The translations under genes and the position numbers were made by a program. From Parelaphostrongylus tenuis (taxonomy: Eukaryota > Nematoda > Chromadorea > Rhabditida > Metastrongylidae), in the NCBI GenBank assembly GCA_019055375.1, contig JAHQIW010006261.1:1-64000 (forward strand): DNA of 64,000 nt, read 5' to 3'. The notes below the pieces were generated by a model. It searched no databases. It was not told the origin of the DNA and saw nothing but the letters and a program-made list of their open reading frames with translations. Of the stretch, positions 21,001-32,769 are shown in pieces; position 1 is the first letter of the stretch, and each line of letters starts with the position of its first letter.

Positions 21001-24000
21001 ATCAAATTATTAAGCTACCTTGAAAAAAGAGGGCGTGTGGTGGAGTTGGTAGAGGTCTCTTCAACACACACATGGTCGATTATTTGATAGTTAAAGATTT
21101 GATCCCGCTCTAAAGGTCATCAAGCTTTCTATCTCTCCGGAGTCAGTCAGTTGGTATAGTACCTGTCTCGTAGGATAGCAGCCCTGACTCAGTGCATTGG
21201 TAGGCCATCGCGAGTCATTGTAAGGGCTATCCGTTGAAGCACCTTAAGCGATGCTGGGTGAAGTCGAATGCATGGCGTATCCCTCAGGGGAGGATGAACA
21301 TTGAGAACTTACCGCTTAATCTCCAAAAAGGGAACGAACTAGGAAGGGGCGGAATGGGAAATAGGAGGGGAGAGGGGGTCCTGAGATTGTATTTGTTGCA
21401 AAAATGTAATTATATCTATATGAGACGTCAATTTGACAGATTATCCTGATAAGTGTGCGTTAAAGTAAGCAGAAATTGCTAGAGATTTGTTTTGAGAGGG
21501 CACGTTGTACCGCTCCTCAAGAATTTTCTTTGTGGTTTTGTTGATATTTCGTACAGTTTATATGATTTAGTAAAACTGGTGAAGACATTGCACCAGATGA
21601 TCACATACAACCGAACCTCCTGCTTGGTTTCGATGCAAAAAGGGATCGGTGGAACGGATTCGACCCAAGCACTCATGAACAGGTTTCTATAAATTTATAA
21701 CTTATTTCTAAGCGCTTCTCTTGTGCTTTGCTCAAGTCTTATGAATTTTAGGTAATCAAGGAGTTTGAGCACCTTGAAGCAACTAGAAAAGCGATCAGAG
21801 CGGAGCAGGTTTGTATAGTTTTCATTTTTTCGTAATTTTTATCGATCTCGGCCCAGTTTTTAAGATTTAACCCGGGTTTATGCATACTTTTTATCTTGTA
21901 TCATAGTTATAAATTTGAAGATTCGTGCTGGACTTCTTGATCCTGAGAAAGAAGGAGGAGGAGATGATGATAAGTATGCAGAAGATGCTGACATGGCTGG
22001 GGTTTCTGTGGATATGGATTCGCGAACAAGAATCACGGTAGAAATTTAATCTAATCCCTTTGTTTCTCCAGGAACCCCATTATTTATATCTGTTTAAGGT
22101 GCGAAACTTGAGAATTCGCGAAGATACTGCTAAATATCTGTTCAATTTGGCTGAGAACTCTCCATATTATGACCCCAAATCCAGATCGATGAGAGAAAAT
22201 CCATTTGCGAACGTGCAAGGGAAAGAGAAGGAAGCGGCAAAATTCTCCGGAGAGAATTTCATAAGGTTTGCCAAGCTCAAATACGTGTATATGGTAGTAG
22301 TTCTACTGCAATGGATTCCTTGCTCATTCATTCTAAAGAGTTTGATCTACTGTTTCCTCGCCAAAGCCTCCATGGAAATGCTTTTGATTCACTTTCAAAC
22401 AGATTTGTTCTAGGTATACGGGTGAAGTCGTGGAGGCAAATGAAGCTCAAGTATTTGCATGGCAAGCTCGATGTAAAGGCATTGATGTTCATGGCACTTG
22501 CTGAGCCAACGAAGCTGGAAGCACTGAAAAAGGAGTTTTACAAGGAAAAAGCCGCCACCGATAACGAGCAGCGAAAGGTACTTTTCATCATTTTCATCAA
22601 TTCTTTGACTTGTTCAGTGACGGTTTCTTGACTGAGTGGTTAGTGATACACGTTATCAGGAGGCACAGTGAAGTGTCATAATGGGTCGTATAAAAATGAA
22701 GGAAATATTCGTCGCTTCTTCTATCTATCAGTGTGTTCATTGTCTAGTACTCCTTTAGCTAACATGTCTACTGTCACTCGTGATTCCATGAAATAAAAAA
22801 AAAAGTGGAAGGAACTCAGATGAAGTTTCCATCTCTGTCACGTATCAGAACTACCAATGAACTCTGCCTACTCAATGGAACCGAACTAACCCAGTTTTTG
22901 CACAACTTGTAATTCGGAGAGTTGTGATGTACTGCAAATTGACTCCTAGTATGATTATGTTGATCTCCTACTCGTCGTGGACTATTCTGGGATAGGTTTT
23001 TCTCTGACTGGAGGTAATACTTCCAGCCATGATGAGTCAGTAAGAGCATTGAGGCATCTATGCGCATCATTTTAGTCTTACGAACTGTCCATTGGCTACA
23101 AAATGTTGGGAAAAGAGCTCTTTGCTGCGGATCAACCATTGAAAGACATGCGCATTGAAATCAATACTTATGGTCCGGGTGTGGCCAACGCACGTATCGA
23201 AATCGACTCACATGTCGTGAGAGAAGCTAGAGCTCTCGAAGCTCTTGGCTTGATCAGTCCCTAAGAGAAGTGTCATGCATTTGCAATCAAGTCTTGCTTT
23301 CATTTGGGGTGAACCAAATGCACATTTGTCCTTACAAGACTTGTTGTGAGTTTCTTCTGTATCGAGTCAGTGCTGCTTGTCCTCCCAGACAAGTTTGGTA
23401 CCAATTTGCCGACCCTGGAGGGATGGAGTGCTTGTGAGCCATGAACGCGAGATCGAACCATCAATCTTGTGTGCATCGCAAAGCACCTTTAACCACTGGA
23501 CGCACACGCGCTCATATAGCAGTGATAGTGTTGTAAAGGGACGTGGTGATCAACACTTCAAAGCATTGTAGTGCATCTTCTTATAGGTGTTACTGGTGTG
23601 AGACGTCATTCTCATATACATTCTTGTAGACTGACCATGAAAAGTTGCTTTGAAGCAATTGACTGCGTCCTTTCCACTAAGAATCTCTTTGATTTCCAAC
23701 TTGTCACATTCTACCAGCGAATCCCAGCACTTTATGGACTCGACTCGTTCTCGTATTTATCTTCCACAAAGATCTTCGAATAATTTACTTGTTGCTTCGA
23801 CTGCCGCTTGAAAATCGCGTTCTCAATTCTTATGGGACCGGGAACCCCCGGCCTTTGCGTCTCTAGCCTTCAATGTGTTGCGTCTAACGGCGTTTGCCAT
23901 TGTGAAACGCAACGCGCTGTAGGCCAGACGCCATTGTTAGACGCAATACGTGGAAGGTTAGAGACGCAGATGGCTTGGGTCCACGGTCCTGTAAAGCTTG

Positions 24001-27000
24001 ATTAACGACGTTGAATGTTGGTCGAGAAAACCTTGCAATTTCGGGAAAATCCGAGCTCAGGAAATCCGTAAGGCGTCCGTTGACTGTTGCAAGAGAGTGT
24101 GTTGGGGGAGAGGTTCGAAACAGTACTTTGCTTCATGATGCTTCTGAATCATTAACCAAGCGTCCACCACAACCTCCCCCTTCCTCATTTTTTCTTAGTA
24201 AATTGATTACATTAAATATGCAAATGGCCCTACGCAGAGACGTTTTTGCTGGTAGTATTTGTGAGGATTTCTGCGAATATAAGTAAAACTGACTTTTTTA
24301 GGCACTGTTGTCGAAATATGGCGGTGAAGAGTACTTGGAATCAACCCCGAAAGAGTTACTTTTTGCGCAGACTGAGCAGTATGTGGAATATAGCAGAAAA
24401 GGGAAAGTACTGAAGGGTGCAGAACGTGCTCATGTGCTTAGTCGTTATGAAGAGGATGTGTGGGTTCATGATTGTTCTTTATGTCACTCTTATCAAATCA
24501 TTGAGAAGAATCGCTGTCAAAGATATTTTTCTGTTCAGTAAAAGCTTTCCTCTAGCTCATTCACTGTAATGGGAGATAGGGCATTTTGTCTAAATCATTC
24601 TGCTTTAGATGCCCTCAAAAACATCTAATTGTCAACACGTGGTGTTAGACATGAGATCCGTGTAATCTTCTGTTTATCGAGCTTGATTTTCCTCATAGTT
24701 ACCAGAGTAGCACGCAGGATATCACTCTTTATATGTAGAAGCGCGAATTTCGCCTATCGGTTCTGAGTCACCCTCTACGTACCTCCTCTCTCCTTTTTCT
24801 AAATACAACTAAGGGACGTCATGGTTCAGATGAAAGATAGACACGTTAGAACCCTAAATTTGTGATAATTTTGAAAACTTGTTAAACATCAAGCCGTTTC
24901 TGGGACCGTGGACCCACGACCTCTGTAACTCTTACTGGCAGTTCTAGGATGGTCTGCTTACCTCGTCTACATCTCTAGCCCCTGGCGTGCTGCGTCTTAC
25001 AATGACATGCTGTTGCGTAAAACATTGGCACGCTTTTTGCGTCTAACAGTAACGCTCTGGGGGACAGAAATGTAGGGAAGGTGGAGTAGACTGTCCAGAG
25101 TCGTCAGTAAGGGATACAGAGGCCGTGGGCCCATGATTCTGAAAAGGTTAAGATTGTTGAGTTGTTACAAAGAATCAGAACCCAGATAGGAGTTGAATTA
25201 GCGTTCACCCGCCGTCTCTTACCAGGCCAAAATCGTTGAGGGTTGGTAGCTGAGCAGCTTCGAGTCGTTTAGATCGCAGACAAGAGTATGAGCAAAAGCA
25301 GTGGCCTCGGTGGTGAAATCATAGCACGTGCTTTTTGGTACGCGTGAAACGCGAGTTCAACTCCTGCTGTCGTCAAATGTTTTGCATATCACTTGATGTT
25401 CTCAGATGTATAATTGGAAAACCTCAACTAATCACAAAAGCAGTAATACAAAAAACTCAAGGAAACTATTCTGATTATTCTTCTAGATTCAGAGAATCTG
25501 TAAGGATGAGCTCGAAATAAAAGCCTAGAGATCTTGTCGCGTTGCCACATCGCTGAGGATAAGAATTACACCATTTGAAGCGTTTAGTAGCCTATACTGA
25601 GTTTTTGTGTTTTTCATACCCCTTGCCTCTCAGTACTGCATGTAGTATTCCTGTTTATTTGTTGTAGATTATAGCGAATAGAAATGAAGTAACTACCAAT
25701 TACCCGTCAAGTTACCGCATATTGAACTCGTCAGAGACAATTCTTTCTTTAGTTATAGTTGTACAAAAGAGTTTGTTGATCGACGTCTGCCACAATAAGT
25801 GTTGTGTTAGATAAGCTACTGACTGATCACAAGAAATATATGAAGACCCTTTGTCCACTAAAAAAAAGCTATCGTTAAGGGAAGGACTGCTGTACGTCAT
25901 ATTAGCTTCATAGCCCCTTAAAGCACTTCATAATAGGAGATCAGGGAGATTAGAACTTCAGAGCGTCGCGTTGGAAAGCAAAAATGTCGGTTGAAGTTGG
26001 AATGCTATGTAGGCCTCATGGATGATTTATTGTCTAAGATGCGCTTTTTCAGGTCTTCTCTAGAGATTATCAAGCATTGCTGAACCAATCGCAAAAGTTC
26101 CGTTTATCTATCCACCCCTTCATCAACCACAAAGGTCTTCGAACATATCATGTGTTGCTTCGGCTGAAGTTTGAGGATTTCGTCTGCTTCGTGAATGTCG
26201 TAAAGTGCTGGAAGACGATTTCCGTTGCAATCCTGGAGGTAGCTGAGCTGAGATCTTCCTAGGGCTTTGGCTGATTGATTGCAAAGGATTACTGTGGAGG
26301 GGAGTCAAACCAGCGCATCGTTCATGACCTCTCTCTTCTCATATTTCCCATTACTAACTACTGCGCTATGCCGTCCCCATACTGTTAATCAGGACAAAAT
26401 AACTCTTCAGGAACATGATTGATGTTTCTGACCACTGCTCTTCTACTAGGAATTATTCAGGGGTCGTTTTGTGCTGTTTTTCAAGATTTCCAATGAAATC
26501 GTTTCTGGTACAAAGGGTGAAGTATGGAGCTGTCGTCGTTGATGTATCCCTGAGGAATACGCTATGCTTGATCTTCAGTTTGTAACTTTGTTTGAGCTGC
26601 TTGGATGCACATCCGGCTTTTACGTTGACGTGGCCTACCGCTGGTCGAGTTTGTGCTGCTTATCTTCCTAAACAAGTCCGAGGCTGATCTGGTAGCAATT
26701 TATCGACCCCGGAGGGATGACCTGGTGAGCCATGAGCGCGTAGATCGAACCATCGCCCTTGTATGCGGCGCACGAGCACCTCTAGTCATCGCCACATGCG
26801 CTCCTAATTGTGTTGGTAATCTTCTGAATTGATTTCTCAATATGAAGTATAGTTAATTTTTAGAAAAGCTATAAAGCTATCTAGAAGCTAATTTACTCAT
26901 CGATGTGGTTGTCAACTTCTCAATTTTTGTAGTTTTTCAAGAATTGTACGTCTGTTAAATCCCACATTCTTGCCATTCTCGCAAATATGTGCTATAGTAG

Positions 27001-30000
27001 TTAGCAATATTATTTTTCAATCTTATATATATATATATATATATATACATTATGTATGTATGTGCATGTATACGTATATGCATTGTATATAATATATATA
27101 TATATGCATATATAGCATATATATGTACATATAATTATTCAGCAGTCTTTGTTATTGGAGAAAGGAAGGAGAAGCAATTAGGAGGTGCTTTCTTCTTTGG
27201 AAGGAAATACTAATGAAAGAGGGATTGTGGCCAGTAATATACTTTGGATATATATGTGCTCAGTTTCCGTAGGACTTGACCGTCGACGTGAAACGTTATG
27301 GAAGAAGAGTTGTTTCGAAAGAGTGGCAGCAAAGCGATGACCTTCGGTGGTGTAGTGGTAGCACGTTTACGTTATGGGTTGAACCGTGGGTTCGTCTTCC
27401 CCTAGGCTCAAATGTTTTGCGTACTACTCAATGTTCTTTGATGTTGCCCAAGAGTACATTATTTGTATGAGCACCTAGATTTTTTTCCTTTTTTTTCAGT
27501 GTTTTTTGCTTCGTTCTTATGAAAAGTTGCGACGTTTTGTCGCGCTGGAGCTTAAGTTTTTACTTATGTTCTTAACTTCAATTCTAATGTTAAGGGTTTG
27601 TTTCATGAGAAAATGTTCGAGATTAAGGTACCCAATGAATCACAAGAGCATCTTTGGTTCGTATTGGAAAAATGGAATGTGGGGATACAGATGTTGCCAT
27701 TCAATGGTGAAGAACTCGTATCTGTCTTGGAGAAGAAGGTCTCAAGGCAGAGAAAAATCCCAATGCACTCATGTTACCTGGAAAAGAGTCAGGTGATTTC
27801 TCGGTTTCTCTCGGAAGCAACCATTCGCCTGAAAGATGAGTATTGAGGAAATATCGTATCATTTCCGTTATCACCCTGTTTTAGGCGCTTAGGAAAAACG
27901 CGTTTTTTGCTTTTTTGAAGTTTTGGTAGTTATCAATTAGCTGTCACAAAAATTTGATGATGGATTTTATTTCTTAAATGGCCTTTTTATTGTGCATCTC
28001 TTGAATGGACTTCTCATTGTACTGTAGCAGAAAAAAAAACATTTCATTTCACACTCAAGCATTTTTCGTTGGATAAATTTTGAACTTTTCCACGTATGAT
28101 TCCATCTCAGAATTCTTGGGCTTCAGAACGTAGAAATGAATTATTGTTGTTTAATGTGTTATCATTGTTTTTCAAAGTTGTTCAATATGAATATGATTGT
28201 TTGTTTAAACAACGTTTTCAGTGGCTTCATCTTCCCAGATATCTAAATCGGAAGAAAATACTACCAAAAACGCACTGAAAGAAAGCTCAACGTCGAGTTC
28301 ATCATCTGGTTCCGAAAACTCGTCATCCGAATCTTCAAGTGAATCGGAAGATCCAGAAAAAGAGGAGGAGATGGAGCGAGAAAGGGAACGAAGTAAGTCA
28401 CATATATGTCCTATTTTGTAGTCTTTTTAAGTAGTACATATCTTGTCCGGTAGTCCTTTCGTTTTTTTCTAAATAGCCACCGGCCAATTTACGTTGCATA
28501 TGTAATGTCGAATCAGTTTGTTTGTCTCATTTATCTCCTTCAGTACTTCACTACAAACCTATTAGGTGACTTAATAATTTGGACATATTGTGAATAGACT
28601 ATACTCGCCATGAAAAAAGGAGTGCTTATGGCACAGTAGTCCAGAGGTACCCTGCGACATACTCGTGGTCAATGGTTTGGCCTCTCAGCCGAGGCTCATC
28701 AACGTTTTGTATTTGGGGTCAGCGAATTGGTATCAGACCTGTCTAGGAGGTCAGCAACAGAGATTTGATACGTAGGTCGATAGGTCCCCGCGAGTCATTG
28801 TAAAGACGAGGAATGCATTTAATCACCTCTAGCACTTCTTGATGAAGTCAAATGCATAATGCATGTATTAGGGGTCTATCTACACACAGGGCTTTATTCT
28901 TCTACTTATTTTTCTACTAACCCACGAACAACGAGTTGTCTTGGAGATTATATACTTTAGACACCTTCACAGTGTTTTTTTCCGCTCTGCGGATCCCAGT
29001 ACTTGTAGCATTCAACTTGTAATTTCGTCTTCTTTTTGAATGTCGTAGAACATTGGTTGAGCGAGTCTTCTTGAAATTTTGAGAATAGCCTGGCTGTGGC
29101 GTTCTATAAGGCGTTGCTGTTGACCGCCGAGGAGAGTTAACCAGGAGGAGGGTGTCGAGCGCGGCTCCACGCACGCTGCGACGAGCATCTCAAGCACTCG
29201 GCCGCGGCCCCACCTGGAGATTATACAGTGCTTTTTAATTGACGTTAAAAAACACCAGCGCCTGGATGTGGCTTATGGGCACGAATTCTGCAAGTATATC
29301 CGTCTAGGCAGATTAATACAGGGCGTTTGCAAAGAAGTTATGTGACTGTTGGCTTTTCTGTTTCCTTATTTACTTTTGAAGTTCAATATGCCAGAAAATC
29401 ATTTTTGAACCATGCATGTCGTGTGGTCTGTTAATAATGAAAGGGCTAACTTATAAGTCAGCCCTTTCATTTTCAACAGACCACACGACATGCATGGTTC
29501 AAAAATGATTTTCTGGCATCTTGAAATTTGAGGTGTGGTCTTAAGAAAACACTCGAAACAAAAGATACTTTTGAATTCTTACTTCTGTTTTACAATAGAA
29601 AAATTGTGGCTTGCGAAATAGTAGATAAGAGAGTTCATCGACTTTGAAGCAGGTTTATCTATGCTTTTCCAGGGAAGCAAGAGGCTCGAAGAAGAGAAAG
29701 GAAACGCGAAAAAAGAAAGCGCAGAAAACTGAAGGCAGCGGATCGACCGAAAAAGTCAAAAAAGGTAAATAATAATGTTACTATGAAGTTTATATGAAAA
29801 TCTTGCATGTTCCTGTAATTTCTTATAAGAAAAGTCTTTATTCTAGAATGTATATGAAATTGTCTATCTCTTCAGAAATCTTCTGAATCTGATTCCGACT
29901 CGAGCTCTGAAAACGATGAAAAGACGGAGCTGAAGAAGGCGTTGAAGAAAATTGAGAGTGACAGAATTGAGGGCCATCAGAAATATCTTGAGGTTTGCGC

Positions 30001-32405
30001 TGTGTTTGATTTGTGAAATTTAGATAAGTTATTACTTAGAGCTCAGGTCTGAGAAAAAACAGGTTATCCGTCTCTCTGTTGCCCAATTGAAGTAGCAAAC
30101 TTTCTTTTTAGCTTGAAATGGCCCCATGAATTGTTTTTGAAGGTCAAGTCATAAATCAAATGCATGACCTGCTATTGAGGTTTGTTCTCAGAATTTAGGT
30201 TATGTTAGCCGTCCTTCCTCAAATTGTTTCTCTTTGCTTCCACATTTCCATGCGTTTGTTTCGCAATTTTTTCATCTCACTTTTTAGCAGATTAGTTTTT
30301 CACTGACTCTGTTGCTAGTAAAGCATTTTTCTTATTAAGGTTTTGCTTATTGAAAGAAACGTCCGTGATTTCGCAAAGCTGTGTTGCTTTGCACACAGGT
30401 TGCAAGTTCTGTTTAACTTTCGCGGCATTGCAGTGTATTCATTCGAAAGTTTTATTTGAGTGATGTGGTTCTTTCTGATTAGGAGGGAACAAATGAAAAA
30501 ACCGATCTTATGCACTGGAGAGGAACTTTTCATAGGATCGTTAGTGACTATTCCAAAGCTGAGACTTGAGGATACAGCCCAACCTTGCCGGTTTTTCAAA
30601 TACTGCTTCATAACATACACATAAAAATTGTGTTCACACACTCGTATCTTGCCTTCATTTTTATCAGGCGTTTGATTCGTTGGAAGCCGAATAGCATATC
30701 AAAGTGTAGAGAAATTTCCGTAGTATATTAGTTAATTGTTTTTCTGGCGTTTTCTCTCAAAGCATAGGAAAATATCCTAACTGAATAACAATATAGATCG
30801 GTCATCCCAGCCCACCCGCCTATGCCACACCCCTACCTCGGCCCTCGCCTTATCGAATAGTCGGTAAATATTGTTGCCAAAAATGTAAAACTAGATCTTA
30901 TTTTCCCTGCTAGACCGTATTTCCAGCAAATATCGCTAGAATCAAAAAATTTGCGCTATCAGGTGATTACTAGTACTCTAAGAAGAGCTCTATCCAGCGA
31001 GCTCAAAGCACAAATCAAAAGATCAGAGGAGATCAAAAGGTCGAAAGAGCTCTCTAAAAAGCAAACACATTTATGAGTTTTTGAAGCTTGTGCTATAGTT
31101 TGAATACTAGTACTTTAAGTAAAGAGTTTTGTCTGGCTAAATATAGGCGAGATGAAAGGAAAAAAGTACATGGTTTCATAAGACGTGATCTTATTTTGGA
31201 TGTTACAACGTTATGAAGTGGTTTTGAAAAACGGCAAACGTGGGGCTGTATCCTCTCGTCTCAGCTTTCGAATGGTTAGTAACACTCCTATTAAAAGTTC
31301 TCTCTTCAGCGACGTTGAGATCGATTTTTTCCTTTTGTTCCCTCCTAATCAGAAAGAACCAGGAAATCTACTAAATCAGCTATTTTCTCGGTATAATTCC
31401 TCGTATGTATCCTAGTGGGAGCGCACGTGGCGCAGTGCTTAGAGGTGCGTCGCACACGAGATCAATGGTTCGTCCTCGCGCTCATGCTCACAACGCCATC
31501 CGTTCCCTCCGGGGTCGGTAAATTGGTAATACACCGGTCTCAGACTTGTCCGGGAGGATAAGCAGCACTGTCTCGGTACAGCGGAAGGCCACCGCGAGTC
31601 ATGTAAAGGCAGATATGCATTCAGTCACCTCAACGAAGTTAAAATTGAAGACGATGTATGGGGCATCCTCAGGGATTGACCAACGCTGAGAGCTCTATCC
31701 TTGTTCTTATCTCTAGTAGTTTTTTTTTAAATACAACAGTTGCATCATACGATTCCTTACAGATCTGGAAATATAGCAAATCTGTTGCTGCTTGATTCCT
31801 TCGTTGCTATTTTCATGGCATTGTCGCAGTAAATCCTCCATGCGTTTATACCTGTCTCCTCAGTAGAAGAGCTATGCACATCTATGCTATAAAGGGTCAG
31901 ATGGGTTTTCATTGAAGTTGGCTGAAATCAGAGTGGAACTCACATGTCAGTCATCCAGTTTCAAAAACTTTCCCCTAATTCAGTAGATCGTCGGCGAATG
32001 TTATCTGCTCGGATCCATTTGTATTGAAACCGGGAATTTGCCTCATTGATAGGCATTTCGTTACTAGGATTCGTCTCAGCCTCAATTTTGATAATTTGAT
32101 TCTATTCCTGTGAATTTCATTTTGGAGTGATTATTATGATGTTTAGAGTGATTTTACACAAAAATGCCTTATAGAAGAGACCACTTTCGAACTTATTCAT
32201 ATAGTAGGAATGTTCCTGCTTTTGGTCTCAATTATACAAATTTCAGGGTGATCGAAAGAGGAAGTACAACACAACGTATGAGGTCAAACCGTTAACGGAA
32301 GCTGAACAAGAGGCCTACAAGCTCACTGCCATACATTCGGCAGATCCAATGGCTACCTATATGCACGAAAAATTGGAAAAGAAAGCTCGAAAAGGAGGCT
32401 TGTAG
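18038..32405 (+). CDS. SLU7: Pre-mRNA splicing factor SLU7 homologue (15 exons)
   Basis: SLU7 helps choose the 3' splice site in the second catalytic step of nuclear splicing. Exons: 18038-18148, 18222-18350, 18446-18545, 20914-20989, 21571-21682, 21752-21808, 21921-22037, 22099-22265, 22414-22577, 24302-24459, 27628-27792, 28222-28392, 29673-29764, 29876-29992, 32247-32405 (stop TAG). The product is about 630 aa, close to the family size. Seen: [10 protein letters not shown] and NPWYVPS near the start; a CCHC zinc knuckle [14 protein letters not shown] (about residues 116-129); [31 protein letters not shown] and [32 protein letters not shown]. The C-terminal third is Ser/Glu-rich and then basic, followed by [12 protein letters not shown] and a DPMA motif at the end. 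Two single-base insertions (about 22493 and 27722) break the frame in exons 9 and 11. The exon 7 acceptor (TTTGAAG) is atypical and that boundary is the least certain. Introns 3, 9, 10, 13 and 14 are swollen by SINEs and foldbacks. Confidence 0.9.
18650..18883. repeat. R6 palindromic element in SLU7 intron 3
   Basis: The left end GGGGCCGTGGACCCAACCC pairs with the right end CATGGTGCCG-type sequence. ACCCTCTGCGTGTCTAACCTC against its complement forms the next arm. The centre is an inverted repeat around ATCTAACC...GGTTAGAT. Confidence 0.65.
18904..19197 (+). repeat. R2 tRNA-derived SINE in SLU7 intron 3
   Basis: Same strand as the host gene. The head GTGTGGCGTACTGGTTAAAAG is diverged, the B-box-like region is duplicated or expanded, and the body retains GTAAAGGCCAGATACGC and CAACGCCGAGAGCTTTATC. 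Confidence 0.7.
19640..20089. repeat. R6 element interrupted by an R2 SINE
   Basis: The R6 left end is CTTTCCGGAACCGTGGGATC and the right end is GGTTCACGGTCTCGAATGGG. A truncated - strand R2 SINE (19721-19897, head missing) sits inside. An AT-rich interior follows, similar to the one in the 7991-8283 copy. Confidence 0.55.
19721..19897 (-). repeat. R2 SINE, 5' truncated, nested in R6
   Basis: The body is present from the tail side (GACAAAGCTTTTCGCGTTGATC) to GTCTGGTACCAATT, where the copy stops before the tRNA-like head. 5' truncation suggests target-primed reverse transcription, as expected of a SINE. Confidence 0.65.
20090..20913 (+). other. SLU7 intron 3 remainder
   Basis: No repeat or coding signal recognised; ends in TTTTTTCAG, a strong nematode acceptor. 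Confidence 0.5.
21029..21315 (+). repeat. R2 tRNA-derived SINE in SLU7 intron 4
   Basis: The diverged head GGCGTGTGGTGGAGTTGGTAG is followed by the conserved body (CGAGTCATTGTAAGGGC, GCATGGCGTATCCCTCAGGG) and a degraded tail. Same strand as the gene. Confidence 0.65.
22493..22493 (+). other. Single-base insertion in SLU7 exon 9
   Basis: The frame reads ...ARCKGIDVH and then hits TGA at 22502. Dropping one G of CATGGCACTT restores the family sequence [15 protein letters not shown] without another change. Exon length (164) is one more than the phase requires. Confidence 0.8.
23228..23515 (-). repeat. R2 tRNA-derived SINE
   Basis: Antisense to the host gene. Body motifs CTCCCAGACAAGTTTGGTACC and the head complement are recognisable but diverged (GGACGCACACGCGCTC). 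Confidence 0.65.
23831..24001. repeat. R6 palindromic element
   Basis: Short copy. TATGGGACCGGGAACCC at the left and GGGTCCACGGTCCTG at the right. The centre is an inverted repeat around GTTGCGTCTAACGGC and AGACGCAA. Confidence 0.65.
24891..25150. repeat. R6 palindromic element in SLU7 intron 10
   Basis: TGGGACCGTGGACCCACGACC at the left, complemented by GGCCGTGGGCCCATGATTCTG at the right. Inner arms around CTGGCAGTTCTAGG and GTAGACATC-type motifs. Confidence 0.65.
25255..25415 (+). repeat. R1 tRNA-like element, right arm only
   Basis: Module at about 25304-25373 starting GCCTCGGTGGTG, with degraded anticodon region and B-box-like GAGTTCAACTCC. The tail TTTTGCATATCACTTGATG is of the family type. 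Confidence 0.5.
25416..26524 (+). other. SLU7 intron 10, unassigned part
   Basis: About 1.1 kb with no coding signal. A ~150 bp stretch at 26110-26260 (GGTCTTCGAA, GCTTCGGCTG) shares blocks with 33480-33630 and 23700-23810, so it is a low-copy dispersed repeat of unknown type. Confidence 0.4.
26525..26805 (-). repeat. R2 tRNA-derived SINE
   Basis: Antisense to SLU7. Head complement GCCACATGCGCTCC at the right end, body with AAACAAGTCCGAGGC. Diverged and probably old. Confidence 0.65.
27023..27139. repeat. TA-rich microsatellite
   Basis: A perfect (TA)n run followed by TATG/TATAC-type imperfect repeats, spanning about 115 bp in SLU7 intron 10. Confidence 0.85.
27330..27450 (+). repeat. R1 tRNA-like element, right arm only
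   Basis: Module at about 27341-27409 (CCTTCGGTGGTGTAGTGG and GTGGGTTCGTCTTCCCC). The tail TTTTGCGTACTACTCAATG matches other right arms. No left partner. Confidence 0.55.
27722..27722 (+). other. Single-base insertion in SLU7 exon 11
   Basis: After the conserved [10 protein letters not shown] the frame must shift by one base to continue as [15 protein letters not shown], leading into MLPGKES. Exon length (165) is one more than required by the neighbouring phases. Confidence 0.75.
28621..28901 (+). repeat. R2 tRNA-derived SINE in SLU7 intron 12
   Basis: Diverged + strand copy: head TATGGCACAGTAGTCCAGAG, body GGTATCAGACCTGTCTAGGAG and CGCGAGTCATTGTAAAGAC, tail GGGCTTTATTC. Confidence 0.65.
28985..29214 (-). 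repeat. R3 SINE with tRNA-Leu/Ser-like head
   Basis: Minus-strand copy. The head GGGCCGCGGCCGAGTGCTTG begins at about 29212. The body runs through GCCTTATAGAACGCCACAG and further to about 28985. Same strand, relative to itself, as the copies at 5590 and 43440. Confidence 0.6.
29383..29573. repeat. R5 foldback, near-perfect short hairpin
   Basis: Arms of about 65 bp (about 29388-29450 and 29458-29520) pair almost perfectly, from ATGCCAGAAAATCATTTTTG to its complement, around a loop of a few bases at CTTATAAGTC. One outer end (AAGAAAACACTCGAAAC) remains on the right. It lies in SLU7 intron 12, so it would fold in the pre-mRNA. Confidence 0.8.
30478..31350. repeat. R4 element in SLU7 intron 14
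   Basis: The left end (about 30480-30610) includes CACTGGAGAGGAACTTTTC and the right end (about 31190-31340) includes CGAATGGTTAGTAACACTCC. The core has a C-rich tract at about 30808-30845 and the usual short inverted blocks. Confidence 0.6.
31419..31702 (+). repeat. R2 tRNA-derived SINE in SLU7 intron 14
   Basis: Well-preserved head GCGCACGTGGCGCAGTGC, B-box region GGTTCGTCCTCGCGC, body CTCAGACTTGTCCGGGAGG, ending GAGAGCTCTATCC. Confidence 0.75.
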
Positions 32406-32769
32406 GCCTAGTGATGTTCTTAGATACCTTGTTATTACCATTTATTTACATGTACGTATATGTAAATATGTTTGCTTCACTGGCATTGTATCGATTCGGT
32501 GATAACAACATAACAAAAGTAAATAAGAGTTTTCTTTCCAAAATTTTCGCTTTATCTTCATTTTGGGGTGGTTTCTGTTAAGTATGTCGTAATGCCTTAC
32601 TCATGGACTTTGGCGTTCATGCGATCCAAACTGTAAGGCAGCTGAGTAGTAATAATCCAGGATTCATACTCTGTTGAAGGATGCGTGTGTGATATGATGT
32701 AATAAATGATAACTGATGAAATCTGAACAAGAACGATACTGCAATACAGAAATTCATTCGCAGATAAGG
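32406..32769. other. SLU7 3' flank
   Basis: AT-rich; presumably holds the 3' UTR. No canonical AATAAA directly after the stop was found; a weak AAATAAG occurs near 32521. Confidence 0.35.

Larger units (their letters stand above)
22578..24301 (+). other. SLU7 intron 9
   Basis: About 1.7 kb intron containing an R2 SINE (- strand, 23228-23515) and an R6 element (23831-24001). The rest is unrecognised. Around 23690-23790 there is a stretch resembling 26110-26260 and 33450-33700, possibly body remnants of an R3-like element. Confidence 0.5.

Noticed and set aside
18038..32405. SLU7 as a processed or decayed pseudogene
   Set aside because: All introns and splice sites are in place and conservation is high outside the two single-base indels; comparable indels hit the myosin gene, pointing to sequence error.
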